In this document: piece after piece, positions 42,280 through 51,145 of the stretch | Numbering within the stretch: position 1 is the first letter of the stretch | Layout: each line of letters begins with the position of its first letter | Origin: CALLPQ01 sp964479275 | GTDB lineage: Bacteria; Pseudomonadota; Alphaproteobacteria; Caulobacterales; Parvularculaceae | Assembly (NCBI GenBank): GCA_964479275.1 | Contig: CAYZLR010000005.1 | Location: forward strand, 3,743 to 67,742 | DNA: 64,000 nt | Direction: 5' to 3' | Program-made: the position numbers and the translations under genes | The notes under the pieces: generated by a model | Told to the model about the DNA's origin: nothing | Seen by the model: the letters and a program-made list of their open reading frames with translations, nothing else | The model's database searches: none

Positions 42280-43569
42280 CTACACCGCTGTTTCATTGAG
42301 AGTTTGCAATAGGTCATCAGCTATACTCAAAATGCGCGAATTCGCGGCATAAGCACGTTGTGTTTCGATCAAGGTTGAAAACTCTAATCCTATATCTACT
42401 GTAGAGTTTTCAAGTGATCCCCCCTCTATTCTTCCAAAATTTAAGCTTTCAGCCGTACCCAGACTTAAAGTTCCAGCAGATGGATCAAATTGAAACGCTG
42501 TTGTTCCAGCAGCATTAAGCCCCTCAGGATTAGTAAATTGAGCAAGTGGAATTTGGAACAAATTCCTGGATAAACCGTTCGATAGATTTGCCGATAAAAT
42601 ACCATCATTACTAATATTAAAGCCGGTGACTTCGCCAAAGGGTGCGCCATTGCTGTTTGCGTTAACAACACGGTTAAACCCCGGCGCAATAGACACGTTA
42701 CTAAGATCCAGCGATAAATCCTCAAAATTGCCACCAGCAAGTGATGATAAACTTATGTTCGCCGGGAATGTTGAGTTAATAAGTGAGACTGATCCGTCTG
42801 CATCAAACTGCAGATTTCCACTTGCGATAGGTAAACTCTGGCCGGCGTTACTGGTAAAAGCTTCTACGGCAATTTGGTTTGAGCCAGTTCTTAAGAATGC
42901 CAAAGTTAAATTGGCACTGTTTCCGTCCTCGTCAAAAACTGTAAAATTCTGACGCAAATCAGAGGTAACGGAACCAGAAGCAAGGTTTGTTGCCGGATTA
43001 TTTGGATCATAGGTTACGGCTTGAGTTGAAATTGTAGCTTCGTTCGAAAATACCGCATTGAGCGAGGCGGTTGTCGTTGCAGAACCCGCGCCTTGAATAT
43101 TTGAAAGATTAATAGTTTCTAGTCCGCCTAATCCACCAATATTACCGACTCCATTTGCACCTATGGATTGCCCTCGTAAAAAGAGACCTGCACTATTGAT
43201 CAAATTACCATCATTATTAATTGTAAAATCGCCGGCTCTGGTGAAAAGAATTTGATCATCATCATTTTGACCTGCATTTTCCGAAACAACAAAAAAACCA
43301 CTTCCTGCAATCGCAAGATCCGTATCATTTTGTGTCCGATTTATGAAACCTTGTTGATTAATCAAACTGCGTGTATTCGCATTAACCCCTGCGCCTGGAG
43401 TTTGGGATCCTGCACTTTGTTCTCTAGCAACCAATTGTGAAAAATCGGTTCGGGTTCTACGAAACCCTACAGTTTGGCTATTGGCAATGTTATTGGATAC
43501 GGCCTCGAGGCTGGCAGATTGCGCGTTCACACCAGAAAGACCAATTGCAAAAATACTGGTAATGCTCAT
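42280..43569 (-). CDS. flgE: Flagellar hook protein FlgE
   Basis: FlgE polymerises into the hook that joins the rod to the filament. The 429-residue protein begins with the rod/hook N-terminal motif (SGVNAQSASLEAVSNNIANSQTVGFRR, about 12-38). It has the FlgE D1/D2 body with repeated Gly/Asn/Ser-rich strands, and ends with the FlgE/F/G C-terminal motif (EGGSLENSTVDIGLEFSTLIETQRAYAAN). The length fits FlgE, not the shorter FlgF/FlgG. It follows flgD by 27 bp and fliK-flgD upstream. No terminator is evident after it within the 160 bp before sciP. Confidence 0.94.
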   Translation of the reverse strand: MSITSIFAIGLSGVNAQSASLEAVSNNIANSQTVGFRRTRTDFSQLVAREQSAGSQTPGAGVNANTRSLINQQGFINRTQNDTDLAIAGSGFFVVSENAGQNDDDQILFTRAGDFTINNDGNLINSAGLFLRGQSIGANGVGNIGGLGGLETINLSNIQGAGSATTTASLNAVFSNEATISTQAVTYDPNNPATNLASGSVTSDLRQNFTVFDEDGNSANLTLAFLRTGSNQIAVEAFTSNAGQSLPIASGNLQFDADGSVSLINSTFPANISLSSLAGGNFEDLSLDLSNVSIAPGFNRVVNANSNGAPFGEVTGFNISNDGILSANLSNGLSRNLFQIPLAQFTNPEGLNAAGTTAFQFDPSAGTLSLGTAESLNFGRIEGGSLENSTVDIGLEFSTLIETQRAYAANSRILSIADDLLQTLNETAV

Positions 43570-43596
43570 AGCATTTTGTCCTATAAAGATTAGCGA

Positions 43597-44277
43597 TTAA
43601 AAACGGGCATCGACGCGGGTAATTGCATCGAAATTAACGAGGCGGCCATTTACAGAAAGTTGTGGAGTGTCTCCTGATAAAAGTATGCTGTCCACACGGC
43701 CTCGGGTTTCAAGTGCAGGTGAAATTTTGGTGCCATCGTTCAGCGTTGCATTGGCGCGTAAAGTGTAATTACCAACAGGAGCTCTATTGCCGTTGGCCAG
43801 CCTTCCATCCCAAACCAGATTATGGGTACCTGCATTGGTTGGACCATTAAGGGTTGTCACAGTGCGTCCTGCTGAATCTACGACATCAAGGGATAAAAGA
43901 TCAGCATTCGCAGGGAGTGTATAACGCCAAGCTAGACTATCATCATTGGCACCGGTTAATGTAATTTCACCGCCAGCGATTGACGCGACACGGCCAACAA
44001 AATCCAATGAGATCTGTTTGTCAGAGTTGGATTGGAGACCGATTAAGGCTTCCAGATTTGAATTGGTTTGTATGGATTGTTCAACGCCCGCAAACTGTAC
44101 CAATTGCGAGGTAAACTGTTCAGTATCAAGAGGCTCTAATGGATCTTGATTTTGTAATTGCGTGGTGAGTAGCGTTAGAAACGTATCAAAATCATTTGTT
44201 AATTGCGAAAATGCACCTGTTGAGCTTGATATCGACGTTGGAGAGGATGCAGAGTTGGTTAAGGTTGAAATATCCAT
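43597..44277 (-). CDS. flgD: Flagellar hook assembly scaffold FlgD
   Basis: FlgD caps the growing hook and is later replaced. The 226-residue protein has the conserved N-terminal export/cap region (DTFLTLLTTQLQNQDPLEPL followed by DTEQFTSQLVQFAGVEQS, about 31-68). A FlgD Tudor/Ig-like pair follows (VGRVASIAGGEITL, about 92-105; VGNYTLRANATLNDG, about 165-179). It lies between fliK (13 bp) and flgE (27 bp) in the same operon, driven by the sigma54 promoter upstream of fliK. Confidence 0.95.
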   Translation of the reverse strand: MDISTLTNSASSPTSISSSTGAFSQLTNDFDTFLTLLTTQLQNQDPLEPLDTEQFTSQLVQFAGVEQSIQTNSNLEALIGLQSNSDKQISLDFVGRVASIAGGEITLTGANDDSLAWRYTLPANADLLSLDVVDSAGRTVTTLNGPTNAGTHNLVWDGRLANGNRAPVGNYTLRANATLNDGTKISPALETRGRVDSILLSGDTPQLSVNGRLVNFDAITRVDARF

Positions 44278-44290
44278 GATTCAAAAATTC

Positions 44291-45379
44291 CTAAACTTGA
44301 ATATCAAGAAGTGAAGACGGTGAAAGGCCGTTGCTATACTGGGTATTATTCAAAAGCGGGTGGTTTGTATAAAGCAGTCCATCGGGTAGGGTGGTAAGAG
44401 TGCTGACGAGTTCTGGTTGTGGATGGGTAAGGTTTTGATGATCGTCATCATTTGACAAAGTCGAATGATTTAAGGAGGGTTCATCTTCCAATTGGTCACG
44501 GTGCGCGTGTTCAAACGAGAGCTGAAACTCATCTCCAGTATCAATCCCGCTCTCACGCAGGAGAGCGAACAAAGCATCACTATCGCGCTGAAAAAGGTCG
44601 AGGGTCGATTGCTGTTCAAAAGCTAAATTGAGGCTTGCTTTCTCGCCGGCCTCAAAGCGAATGGCGACTCGACCAAGCTCGGGAGGGTCTAGACGCACAT
44701 CAAACTGCGTGTTTTGATTAGCAAGTCGCGTTGATATTAATCGTGCAAAGCTTTCCTGCGCGACGTTTGCTTGAGGGGGGCGCAAGGATACCGCTTTATC
44801 CGACGCCGTGAATAATGTCTGCGCTCTATTGGTTGCGCTTTGTCCGTCAAGACGAGTGCCAGATTGTGTTATCGATTGATTTTGCAGGCCGTTTTGCCTC
44901 TGATTGGCCAATGAAGAAATTGCTAAAGCAGCTGGATTCGTCAACACGCTTCCTGTTGCCGATGCTTGCGATAATTGATCAGGTACGTTTTGCAAAGCGC
45001 CATCTTGAGAATTAACTTGTTGTCCAATATTGGCTTGAACATTTGTAATATTAGAGAGATTTTGTTGAACGCCATTGTTGACCTCACGTCCGCTAATACC
45101 GTTTTGAGGGACACCAGAAAAATCACTCCGTCTTTGTTCCGGAGCAGATTGGCTGTTTTGTGAAAGCAAAGACGCAGTAGATTGTGACGGTGCGGCTCCG
45201 TGAATCTCTAACGATCGTGCGATATTTGCTTCCAGCGAGATAACAGCATTTGACAATGAAAACGCAAAAGTAGCTGCTGTGTTAGTATTCTCACGAGGCA
45301 CAGGATCACGATTTTGGGCGGTGTTGTTAACCCCTCCAAATCGTTCAGCAACAAGATTATTCCCTTGTATATCTGTCAT
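44291..45379 (-). CDS. fliK: FliK-like flagellar hook-length control protein
   Basis: FliK measures hook length and switches the export apparatus to filament substrates. The 362-residue protein has a long Gln/Ser/Asn-rich, probably disordered N-terminal part (about 1-195) and a conserved C-terminal Flg_hook domain (about 205-300). The hallmark there is RLDPPELGRVAIRFE (about 229-243), followed by a helix with FALLRESGIDTG. Only this domain is conserved in the family, so the call rests on it and on position before flgD-flgE. It is the first gene of the operon, with a sigma54 promoter about 60 bp upstream. Confidence 0.88.
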   Translation of the reverse strand: MTDIQGNNLVAERFGGVNNTAQNRDPVPRENTNTAATFAFSLSNAVISLEANIARSLEIHGAAPSQSTASLLSQNSQSAPEQRRSDFSGVPQNGISGREVNNGVQQNLSNITNVQANIGQQVNSQDGALQNVPDQLSQASATGSVLTNPAALAISSLANQRQNGLQNQSITQSGTRLDGQSATNRAQTLFTASDKAVSLRPPQANVAQESFARLISTRLANQNTQFDVRLDPPELGRVAIRFEAGEKASLNLAFEQQSTLDLFQRDSDALFALLRESGIDTGDEFQLSFEHAHRDQLEDEPSLNHSTLSNDDDHQNLTHPQPELVSTLTTLPDGLLYTNHPLLNNTQYSNGLSPSSLLDIQV

Positions 45380-45438
45380 TAATGCCGTTTCATCTACTTT
45401 ACAATTTTATTCTGGCAGTATCGCCATCATGTTGTATT

Positions 45439-45453
45439 GCAAGGCAAAGGCCA
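45439..45453 (-). promoter_or_regulatory. Sigma54 (-24/-12) promoter of fliK-flgD-flgE
   Basis: On the minus strand the sequence reads TGGCCTTTGCCTTGC: TGGC, seven bases, TTGC. This gives the GG-N10-GC spacing of RpoN promoters. Transcription would start about 12 bp downstream, near 45427, leaving a leader of roughly 48 nt before the fliK ATG. This agrees with late flagellar genes being under sigma54 and FlbD. Confidence 0.8.
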
Positions 45454-45562
45454 TTTAAATTTCACTTGGTCTTGATAAAAATCCAAATGAAATACAGGGT
45501 ATTTTAGGTGAATGCTTTCTTAATGAAACCGTGCTCCCTGCAAAAATTACCATCAGCAGGAA

Positions 45563-45576
45563 GATTTTGCCGGGCA
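45563..45576 (-). promoter_or_regulatory. Candidate FlbD enhancer upstream of fliK
   Basis: TGCCCGGCAAAATC on the minus strand lies about 110 bp upstream of the -24 element, the usual distance for a sigma54 activator site. It shares CCCGGCAAA with the motif upstream of fliF. Assignment to FlbD is inference. Confidence 0.45.
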
Positions 45577-45824
45577 TAAAAGTCACCTTACAAGGATAAT
45601 TAGTTGTTTTACGAGGGGCTGGATGGGGGCAATGTAATAACGATGGTTTTGCTAAGTCATGGCAAAAGAATTAATAATTTGACTTTCAAAGGTAGACATT
45701 CCATAGGGGGGCACGTGTTTTGAGCAGCTCTTATACTTTTTATAATCTTGCGCCCGGCCTATACGTGATTTCGTCAGAACCTATCTTCTGGCCTCCCATC
45801 GTATCTTCGAACCGGAAGAACATG

Positions 45825-45846
45825 CCCGAGAGAATGATCTCTCGGG
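45825..45846 (+). other. Stable hairpin in the helicase leader
   Basis: CCCGAGAGA and TCTCTCGGG form a perfect 9-bp stem closed by an ATGA loop, ending 35 nt before the helicase ATG. No T-run follows. It may be a 5'-leader structure controlling helicase synthesis, as in cold-inducible or self-regulated RNA helicase genes, or an attenuator. Confidence 0.5.
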
Positions 45847-45881
45847 AAACCTCGGTTTGTAGATAGAAAGATACATTCATC

Positions 45882-47360
45882 ATGACTGATTTTGATATGT
45901 TCGGCTTGCCCGAACCATTAATGCGTGCCCTACAAAAAGATGGCTTCGAAAATCCTACAGAAATTCAAAAGCGTTCTATACCGCACCTTTTACGTGGGAC
46001 TGATTTTATTGGCCTGGCGGAAACAGGAACGGGTAAAACCGCAGCCTTTTTGCTGCCTGTTATGAGTCATTTGCTAGCACAGCCAGAAAGAGCCAAACCT
46101 GGTAAACCACGCGCGTTAATACTTGCCCCCACTCGAGAACTTGCGCTTCAGATAATGGTGACCGTTGAAAATTTAGGCCGATTTACAAATCTACGCAGTA
46201 CCCCCGTTTATGGTGGTGCCAGTATGCACAAACAAAAAGCGAAATTAAAATCTGGGCTTGATATTCTCGTCGCGACGCCTGGACGCTTGATGGATCATTA
46301 TCGTCAAGGAAATCTCGCTTTCGATGATACTTATTTTTTTATCCTCGATGAAGCTGACCGTATGTTGGATATGGGCTTCATCAATGATGTTAAAAATATC
46401 GCCAAAGAACTTCCAACGGAGCATCAGACACTGTTGTTCTCTGCAACCATGAATAAAGACATCGATAAATTGAGCCGCTCTCTTCTTGATAAACCGGAGC
46501 GGGTTGATATTTCTTCTAAAATTGCCGTTTCAGGGACTATTGACCACAAAGTCATGCATGTAGGCTTGGGGCAAAAAAAACGCGCCATGAATTACCTTCT
46601 TGATGAGAAAAATAAGATCAGGCAAGGTCAAGTGATTATATTCACGAAGACTAAGCGCGGCGCGGATAAATTAAGACGAGACTTGGCAAAAACATCTCTT
46701 AGTGCTGATGCTATTCATGGTGACAGAAATCAGCGTCAACGCATGCGCACACTGCAAAACTTTCGTGATGGAAAGGTGACAGTTCTTGTTGCAACAGATG
46801 TTGCGGCAAGAGGTATAGATGTACCCGGCATTGATATGGTTATCAATTTCGATCTCCCTCTTGAGCCTGAAGCCTATGTCCACCGCGTCGGGCGCACGGG
46901 GCGCAATGGTATGGAGGGAAAAGCCTTCTCGATATGTACCCCCGATGATGTGGCTTTGTTACGTGATATAGAAAAATTGCTCAAAAAATCCATTATTATT
47001 GATACTCAGCAGCCATTTCACGAAGACTTGCCTGAAGGGTTCATTCCCCCGCCGGTGAATAAAGGGGGGGGCAGAGGCCGCGGGGCTCAGGGAGCTAGAG
47101 GGCGTATTAGGGCTGGCGGAGGCGGCGGGAACAGCCGCAATCGTAGACGTAAAAAACCGGGAAGCGGGGGCAATACCGAGGAAGGTATCGTAAAATCATG
47201 GGGTAAAAAGGGCGCAGAAAATGGCAAGAGATCCTCTAAAAAGGCAGATTCTAAAACCGCTCATCGGGGCTCAAAATCAGGAAATGGGGCGTCAGGAGTG
47301 AAAAACGGCGAGGGAGGAAAGCGACGACGACGCAAACCTGGAGTTCGAAAACCCTCATAG
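45882..47360 (+). CDS. DEAD-box ATP-dependent RNA helicase (RhlE-like)
   Basis: The 492-residue RNA helicase has all core motifs: a Q-motif (FENPTEIQKRSIP, about 22-34), motif I AETGTGKT, Ia PTRELALQ, II DEAD (within FILDEADRMLDMGF), III SAT, then V and VI (ATDVAARGIDVPGID, HRVGRTGR). From about residue 395 a low-complexity tail rich in Gly, Arg and Lys (for example GGGRGRGAQGARGRI) extends about 95 residues and should bind RNA non-specifically. Eight G in a row (47064-47071) encode part of this tail. RhlE-type helicases act in ribosome assembly and RNA decay, often in the cold. The long leader carries a hairpin. Confidence 0.93.
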   Translation: MTDFDMFGLPEPLMRALQKDGFENPTEIQKRSIPHLLRGTDFIGLAETGTGKTAAFLLPVMSHLLAQPERAKPGKPRALILAPTRELALQIMVTVENLGRFTNLRSTPVYGGASMHKQKAKLKSGLDILVATPGRLMDHYRQGNLAFDDTYFFILDEADRMLDMGFINDVKNIAKELPTEHQTLLFSATMNKDIDKLSRSLLDKPERVDISSKIAVSGTIDHKVMHVGLGQKKRAMNYLLDEKNKIRQGQVIIFTKTKRGADKLRRDLAKTSLSADAIHGDRNQRQRMRTLQNFRDGKVTVLVATDVAARGIDVPGIDMVINFDLPLEPEAYVHRVGRTGRNGMEGKAFSICTPDDVALLRDIEKLLKKSIIIDTQQPFHEDLPEGFIPPPVNKGGGRGRGAQGARGRIRAGGGGGNSRNRRRKKPGSGGNTEEGIVKSWGKKGAENGKRSSKKADSKTAHRGSKSGNGASGVKNGEGGKRRRRKPGVRKPS

Positions 47361-47548
47361 CCGTAATAATGAATTCTCGATTAACTATTAAAACCCTGAT
47401 GGTTGTTCAACTTACACTCGTTTTCCCCATATTTGTGTAAAACAGATAAAATCGAATCATTGAAGGGGTTCGCGACTCAAGGCGACATGTCAGCATAGTT
47501 ATATCCGAGGACACGATACGAAGTGTTAGCCCAATTAAGGTTTGCCCT

Positions 47549-48052
47549 ATGTCAATAGAACTACTGGAAACGCCGGTACAAGTCACTGATCCGCTCGAGG
47601 TACTCGAGCAAATGGGGCGCGGGCTCTCCTATGAATGTGAGCGCATTGATGAATGTGAACTCCATATCGTACACCCGGGCGCTTGGCGTGAAATCGGTAT
47701 ATGGTTCACCTGGCGACAAGAACTTTCAACATTGCAAATGGGAGCTCCACTCGACTTAAAAGCACCAGAAACCAAGATTAATGAGATTTCTCGTTTGATC
47801 ACGATGGTCAATGAACGATTGTGGATTGGTCATTATGATCTTTGGTCTGATGACTTAGCAATTGTTTATCGTAATTCTGCAGTACTACCGGAGAATGCTC
47901 GCCTCGATTCTTTACAAGCTGAAATGTTGTTAAAGGGGACTGCGGAAGCTATTGAGCGCTTTTACCCAGCATTTAATTTTTTGATCTGGGGAGACAAATC
48001 TCCTGAAGATGCATTACAATCTTCTATGTTTGAAACCAAAGGAACCGCATAA
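47549..48052 (+). CDS. YbjN domain-containing protein
   Basis: The 167-residue protein has the YbjN fold typical of a group placed next to proC in alphaproteobacteria. Visible features are DPLEVLEQMGRGLSYECERID (about 14-34), ITMVNERLWIGHYDLWSDD (about 88-106) and the end EAIERFYPAFNFLIWGDKSPEDAL. It is soluble, with no catalytic residues recognised. The family resembles type III secretion chaperones in fold and is thought to act as a chaperone or sensory factor. It is 94 bp upstream of proC, with a hairpin between. Confidence 0.82.
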   Translation: MSIELLETPVQVTDPLEVLEQMGRGLSYECERIDECELHIVHPGAWREIGIWFTWRQELSTLQMGAPLDLKAPETKINEISRLITMVNERLWIGHYDLWSDDLAIVYRNSAVLPENARLDSLQAEMLLKGTAEAIERFYPAFNFLIWGDKSPEDALQSSMFETKGTA

Positions 48053-48054
48053 AA

Positions 48055-48099
48055 TCACAGCATCTTCCAATAAAACCCTGGAAAATTTTAATGCTGTGA
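48055..48099 (+). other. Nested hairpin between the YbjN gene and proC
   Basis: TCACAGCAT (48055-48063) and ATGCTGTGA (48091-48099) are perfectly complementary over 9 bp. Inside, TTCCA (48065-48069) pairs with TGGAA (48079-48083). The element starts right after the upstream stop codon. It has no T-run, so it may be an RNA-stability element or partial terminator between two cotranscribed genes. Confidence 0.4.
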
Positions 48100-48146
48100 A
48101 TATGATTTATCAAATATAATGAAGAGATTATAGTGAGGAGAAGACA

Positions 48147-48968
48147 GTGAACTCTCCAAAAATTCTTCTTGTTGGCGCGGGATCAATGGGCGGCGCCATG
48201 CTCAAAAGCTGGATTGCCCAAAGAGCAATATCCAAACAATCTATCATTCTGGATCCTAATTTATCCCACGAAATTAAAGCGGGCGCTCTAGACTTTGGGC
48301 TCTCTATCTATGAGCGAGCGGAAGACGTACCTTCGCAAGAGGATATTCAATTTGTCATCTTTGCTGTGAAACCACAAATTGCACCGCACGTATTATCCAG
48401 CTTTCAAAGATTTACAAAAAATGCTGTCTATGTCTCTATTATGGCGGGCTTGTCTATTACGAATATCTCTCGCCATCTTGGCGGCGCAGATAAAATAGTT
48501 CGGATTATGCCGAATTTACCAGCTTCAATAGGACAGGGCATGAGCGGTGCTTTTGCTACAGATGATGTCAGCGAACTAGAACGGAACCATTTAGAGGCTC
48601 TCTTGCAGGTAGCCGGAGAAACACTCTGGGTTCCAACTGAACAGGCAATTGATTTTGTGACGGCTGTGTCAGGGAGCGGTCCAGCGTATTTTTTTCTGTT
48701 AACTGAAGCCCTTGCGGCCGCAGGTGTTGAGCTTGGATTAAGCCCGCAAAATGCAGAAATCCTGGCTCGTCAGACTGCAATCGGCGCGGGCGCTTTAATG
48801 CAAAAAGATCAACGTTCCGCATCACAACTACGCATTGCAGTTACCTCGCCAGGCGGCACGACTGATGCAGCTTTGCAGGTTCTTGATAAACCAGAGGGTG
48901 GATTTCGAGAGCAGTTGAAATTGGCGGTCAAGCAGGCTGCAAATCGGGCACAAGAGCTTTCAAAATAA
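48147..48968 (+). CDS. proC: Pyrroline-5-carboxylate reductase
   Basis: ProC performs the last step of proline synthesis, reducing 1-pyrroline-5-carboxylate with NAD(P)H. The 273-residue protein has the nucleotide-binding start LLVGAGSMGGAMLKSW (about 6-21), the VFAVKPQ-type strand (FAVKPQIAPHVL, about 72-83) and the PNLPASIGQGMSGAF block. The C-terminal signature is VSGSGPAYFFLLTEALAAAGVELGL with TSPGGTTDAALQVLD. The ribosome site GTGAGGAGA is strong. It is the last gene before a convergent two-component operon. Confidence 0.96.
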   Translation: MNSPKILLVGAGSMGGAMLKSWIAQRAISKQSIILDPNLSHEIKAGALDFGLSIYERAEDVPSQEDIQFVIFAVKPQIAPHVLSSFQRFTKNAVYVSIMAGLSITNISRHLGGADKIVRIMPNLPASIGQGMSGAFATDDVSELERNHLEALLQVAGETLWVPTEQAIDFVTAVSGSGPAYFFLLTEALAAAGVELGLSPQNAEILARQTAIGAGALMQKDQRSASQLRIAVTSPGGTTDAALQVLDKPEGGFREQLKLAVKQAANRAQELSK

Positions 48969-49034
48969 TGCGTTCTTGAGGCGATTTTGCGCTTAAAAAA
49001 TAGTTCCTTTGAACAAGATCTCAATCAATATGCC

Positions 49035-50348
49035 TTATAAAGGGAGCCGTAATGTGGCCCGCAAGCCTCCTTGTGGTGCTCGCGCCAAGGTTACATCACC
49101 GCCATGACCGCGTGCGACATCGCGCACTAGAGAAAGGCCAAGCCCCACGCCCGATTGGTTTTGATTTCTTGCTGCATCCAATCTTGTGAACGGTTTGAAT
49201 ACATCTTCATAAAGTTCTGGCTGGATGCCTGGACCATCATCATCAATAATAATCTCAATATGCCCTTCGATTAAAGCCGCGCTCAACCAGATATTATCCG
49301 CATGATGAATAGCATTATTAATCAGGTTTTCCAGTGCTCGTTTCACTGCAGTGCGTCTTAGCTCGACTTTTAAACCATAATCGGGCAAGCGAAAATGTAT
49401 ATCTTTATTCGCTCGCTTCATCTCGTCATTAATCTGTGTCAGCAACTCATGAATGCTCACCAATTCAGTTTCTTCTTCTATCGATTGATTGCGCACAAAA
49501 GCGAGATATTCGTCGAGCATACGCTCCATCTCATCACCATCTTTGCGAATATCCGTGATTTCTTTTGTCTGATCCAACATCGATAGCCCCAGCTTGAGTC
49601 GAGTGAGCGGGGTTCTAAGGTCATGTGAGACGGCGGATAACATGTCTGTGCGCTGACGAATATGGCGATTTATACGTTCCCTCATCGCCATAAACGCATA
49701 TCCGGCGCGGCGAACTTCTGTTGCGCCAGAAGGGCGATAATCCGGGACATCACGCCCGCGCCCAAAAGCTTCGGCGGCATGGGCCAAGCGTAGAATGGAT
49801 CGAATTTGATTGCGAAGAAATACGATGGCTATCCATCCAAGGAGCAACGTAACCCCGATCATCCAGAGAACAAAAATCGGCCCTGTCGTGGCAAACACAC
49901 GCTCGCGAAGAGGAAGAAATACGAGATATCCATCAGCCATTTGCACCCTGACTTCAACGTAAGCCGGCCAGCTTGAAGTGTTAAACCAATACGCACGCTT
50001 TAGTCTCGCAGACAATTCTCGATCAAATGTGGAATTATAAACATTAAAAACTGATAATCTGTCTTTTTCAGGAATAATTTTATCGGGTTCGAAACGAATA
50101 GAGAGTTGTAAATCTTGATTGGCTCGGTCAGATAGCCCGGTTTTTTCTTCTTCAGTCGAAGCTTCCGCATATTCTTGTGTGATAAAAGCAATTTGCCCAG
50201 CAACATTCGCGGATAAATTATCTGTAACCAGATCCCAATGACGATCAAAAAAGAAGTAGGTAATAAAAGCTTGCATTAAAAAGATCGGCAATATGACGAT
50301 TAAAACCGTTCGCGCATAAAGGCTTTTGGGCATATATCGGCGTAACAT
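49035..50348 (-). CDS. EnvZ-type sensor histidine kinase
   Basis: The 437-residue inner-membrane kinase has one helix near 10-32, a periplasmic sensor region of about 125 residues, a second helix near 155-178, then HAMP (about 180-230). The HisKA domain has the phosphorylated histidine in SAVSHDLRTPLTRLK (about 240-254). The HATPase domain has LENLINNAIHHADNIW (N box), IDDDGPGI and GVGLGLSLVRDVARGHGG. It lies 4 bp downstream of its response-regulator gene. The signal is unknown. Alphaproteobacterial EnvZ/OmpR-like pairs govern envelope responses. Confidence 0.94.
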   Translation of the reverse strand: MLRRYMPKSLYARTVLIVILPIFLMQAFITYFFFDRHWDLVTDNLSANVAGQIAFITQEYAEASTEEEKTGLSDRANQDLQLSIRFEPDKIIPEKDRLSVFNVYNSTFDRELSARLKRAYWFNTSSWPAYVEVRVQMADGYLVFLPLRERVFATTGPIFVLWMIGVTLLLGWIAIVFLRNQIRSILRLAHAAEAFGRGRDVPDYRPSGATEVRRAGYAFMAMRERINRHIRQRTDMLSAVSHDLRTPLTRLKLGLSMLDQTKEITDIRKDGDEMERMLDEYLAFVRNQSIEEETELVSIHELLTQINDEMKRANKDIHFRLPDYGLKVELRRTAVKRALENLINNAIHHADNIWLSAALIEGHIEIIIDDDGPGIQPELYEDVFKPFTRLDAARNQNQSGVGLGLSLVRDVARGHGGDVTLARAPQGGLRATLRLPL

Positions 50349-50352
50349 AGAG

Positions 50353-51069
50353 TTAATCCGCCATCAGAGTATAGCCAATACCTCTAATCGTCTGGAGGTA
50401 TATGGGGGTGCGAGGATCATCTTCAATTTTTTTGCGAAGCCTTGTTACCTGCACATCAATGGAGCGCTCCAAAGCAGTTTTTGTTTGCATAGCGAGCGCC
50501 GATCGGGAGATAACGTCACCGGGTTTTTTAGAAAGTGCCCGCATTAAAGCCAGTTCGCTAGAAGTGAGTTTAATCAAATCACCATTTCGGCGTAACTCAC
50601 CGCGCTCGGGTTCAAAACGGCAGGGGCCAAATGTGACTTCTTGACTTTTTTCGCGTTGAGGTTTTGAGCGCCTCAATAAAGCTGATACTCTGAGGAGAAG
50701 TTCTCTTTTTTCGAACGGCTTTGGGAGATAATCATCTGCTCCGCGTTCTAATCCTTCAATGCGGTCTTCCGGTAACCCCCTTGCCGTCAAGAGCATGATT
50801 GGCACATTGGAAGCCGCACGCAATTTTTCAGTGAGATCAAAACCCGACTCTCCAGGCATCATCACATCAATGATGAGGAGATCAAAATCAATAGTAGAAA
50901 GCAGTGTTCGAGCTTCCTTTGCATTACTTGCAGTACTGGTGCGATAACCTTCATCGCTTAAACATTTAGATAAAAGCTCTCTTATCCGATCGTCATCATC
51001 CACCACCAACAGGTGAGGGGCGTCTTCATCAATATGCTTTATATGGCTTTTAGGGTTAGGCAATGGCAA
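50353..51069 (-). CDS. OmpR-family response regulator
   Basis: The 238-residue regulator has a receiver domain (about 18-130) with the acidic triad start LLVVDDDDRI, the phosphoacceptor aspartate in LLIIDVMMPGESG (about 64-76), the threonine in MLLTARG and the lysine in LPKPFEKREL. A winged-helix OmpR-type DNA-binding domain follows (about 145-236) with LTSSELALMRALSKKPG and RLRKKIEDDPRTPIYLQTIRGIGY. It is the first gene of the operon with the sensor kinase. Its targets cannot be inferred. Confidence 0.95.
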   Translation of the reverse strand: MPLPNPKSHIKHIDEDAPHLLVVDDDDRIRELLSKCLSDEGYRTSTASNAKEARTLLSTIDFDLLIIDVMMPGESGFDLTEKLRAASNVPIMLLTARGLPEDRIEGLERGADDYLPKPFEKRELLLRVSALLRRSKPQREKSQEVTFGPCRFEPERGELRRNGDLIKLTSSELALMRALSKKPGDVISRSALAMQTKTALERSIDVQVTRLRKKIEDDPRTPIYLQTIRGIGYTLMAD

Positions 51070-51145
51070 ACCGCTTCATTTCTAGGGTGCGCGATTAGAT
51101 TGATATCGCGCGGAGATGTTATGATGACTTATGGGGATTGCATGG

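Larger units (their letters stand above)
45380..45881. other. Regulatory region between fliK and the helicase gene
   Basis: This 502-bp divergent intergenic region has no gene. On the fliK side it holds a sigma54 promoter (45439-45453) and a candidate FlbD site (45563-45576). On the helicase side a 9-bp hairpin (45825-45846) lies in the leader. The stretch between about 45600 and 45800 shows nothing I can name. Confidence 0.55.
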
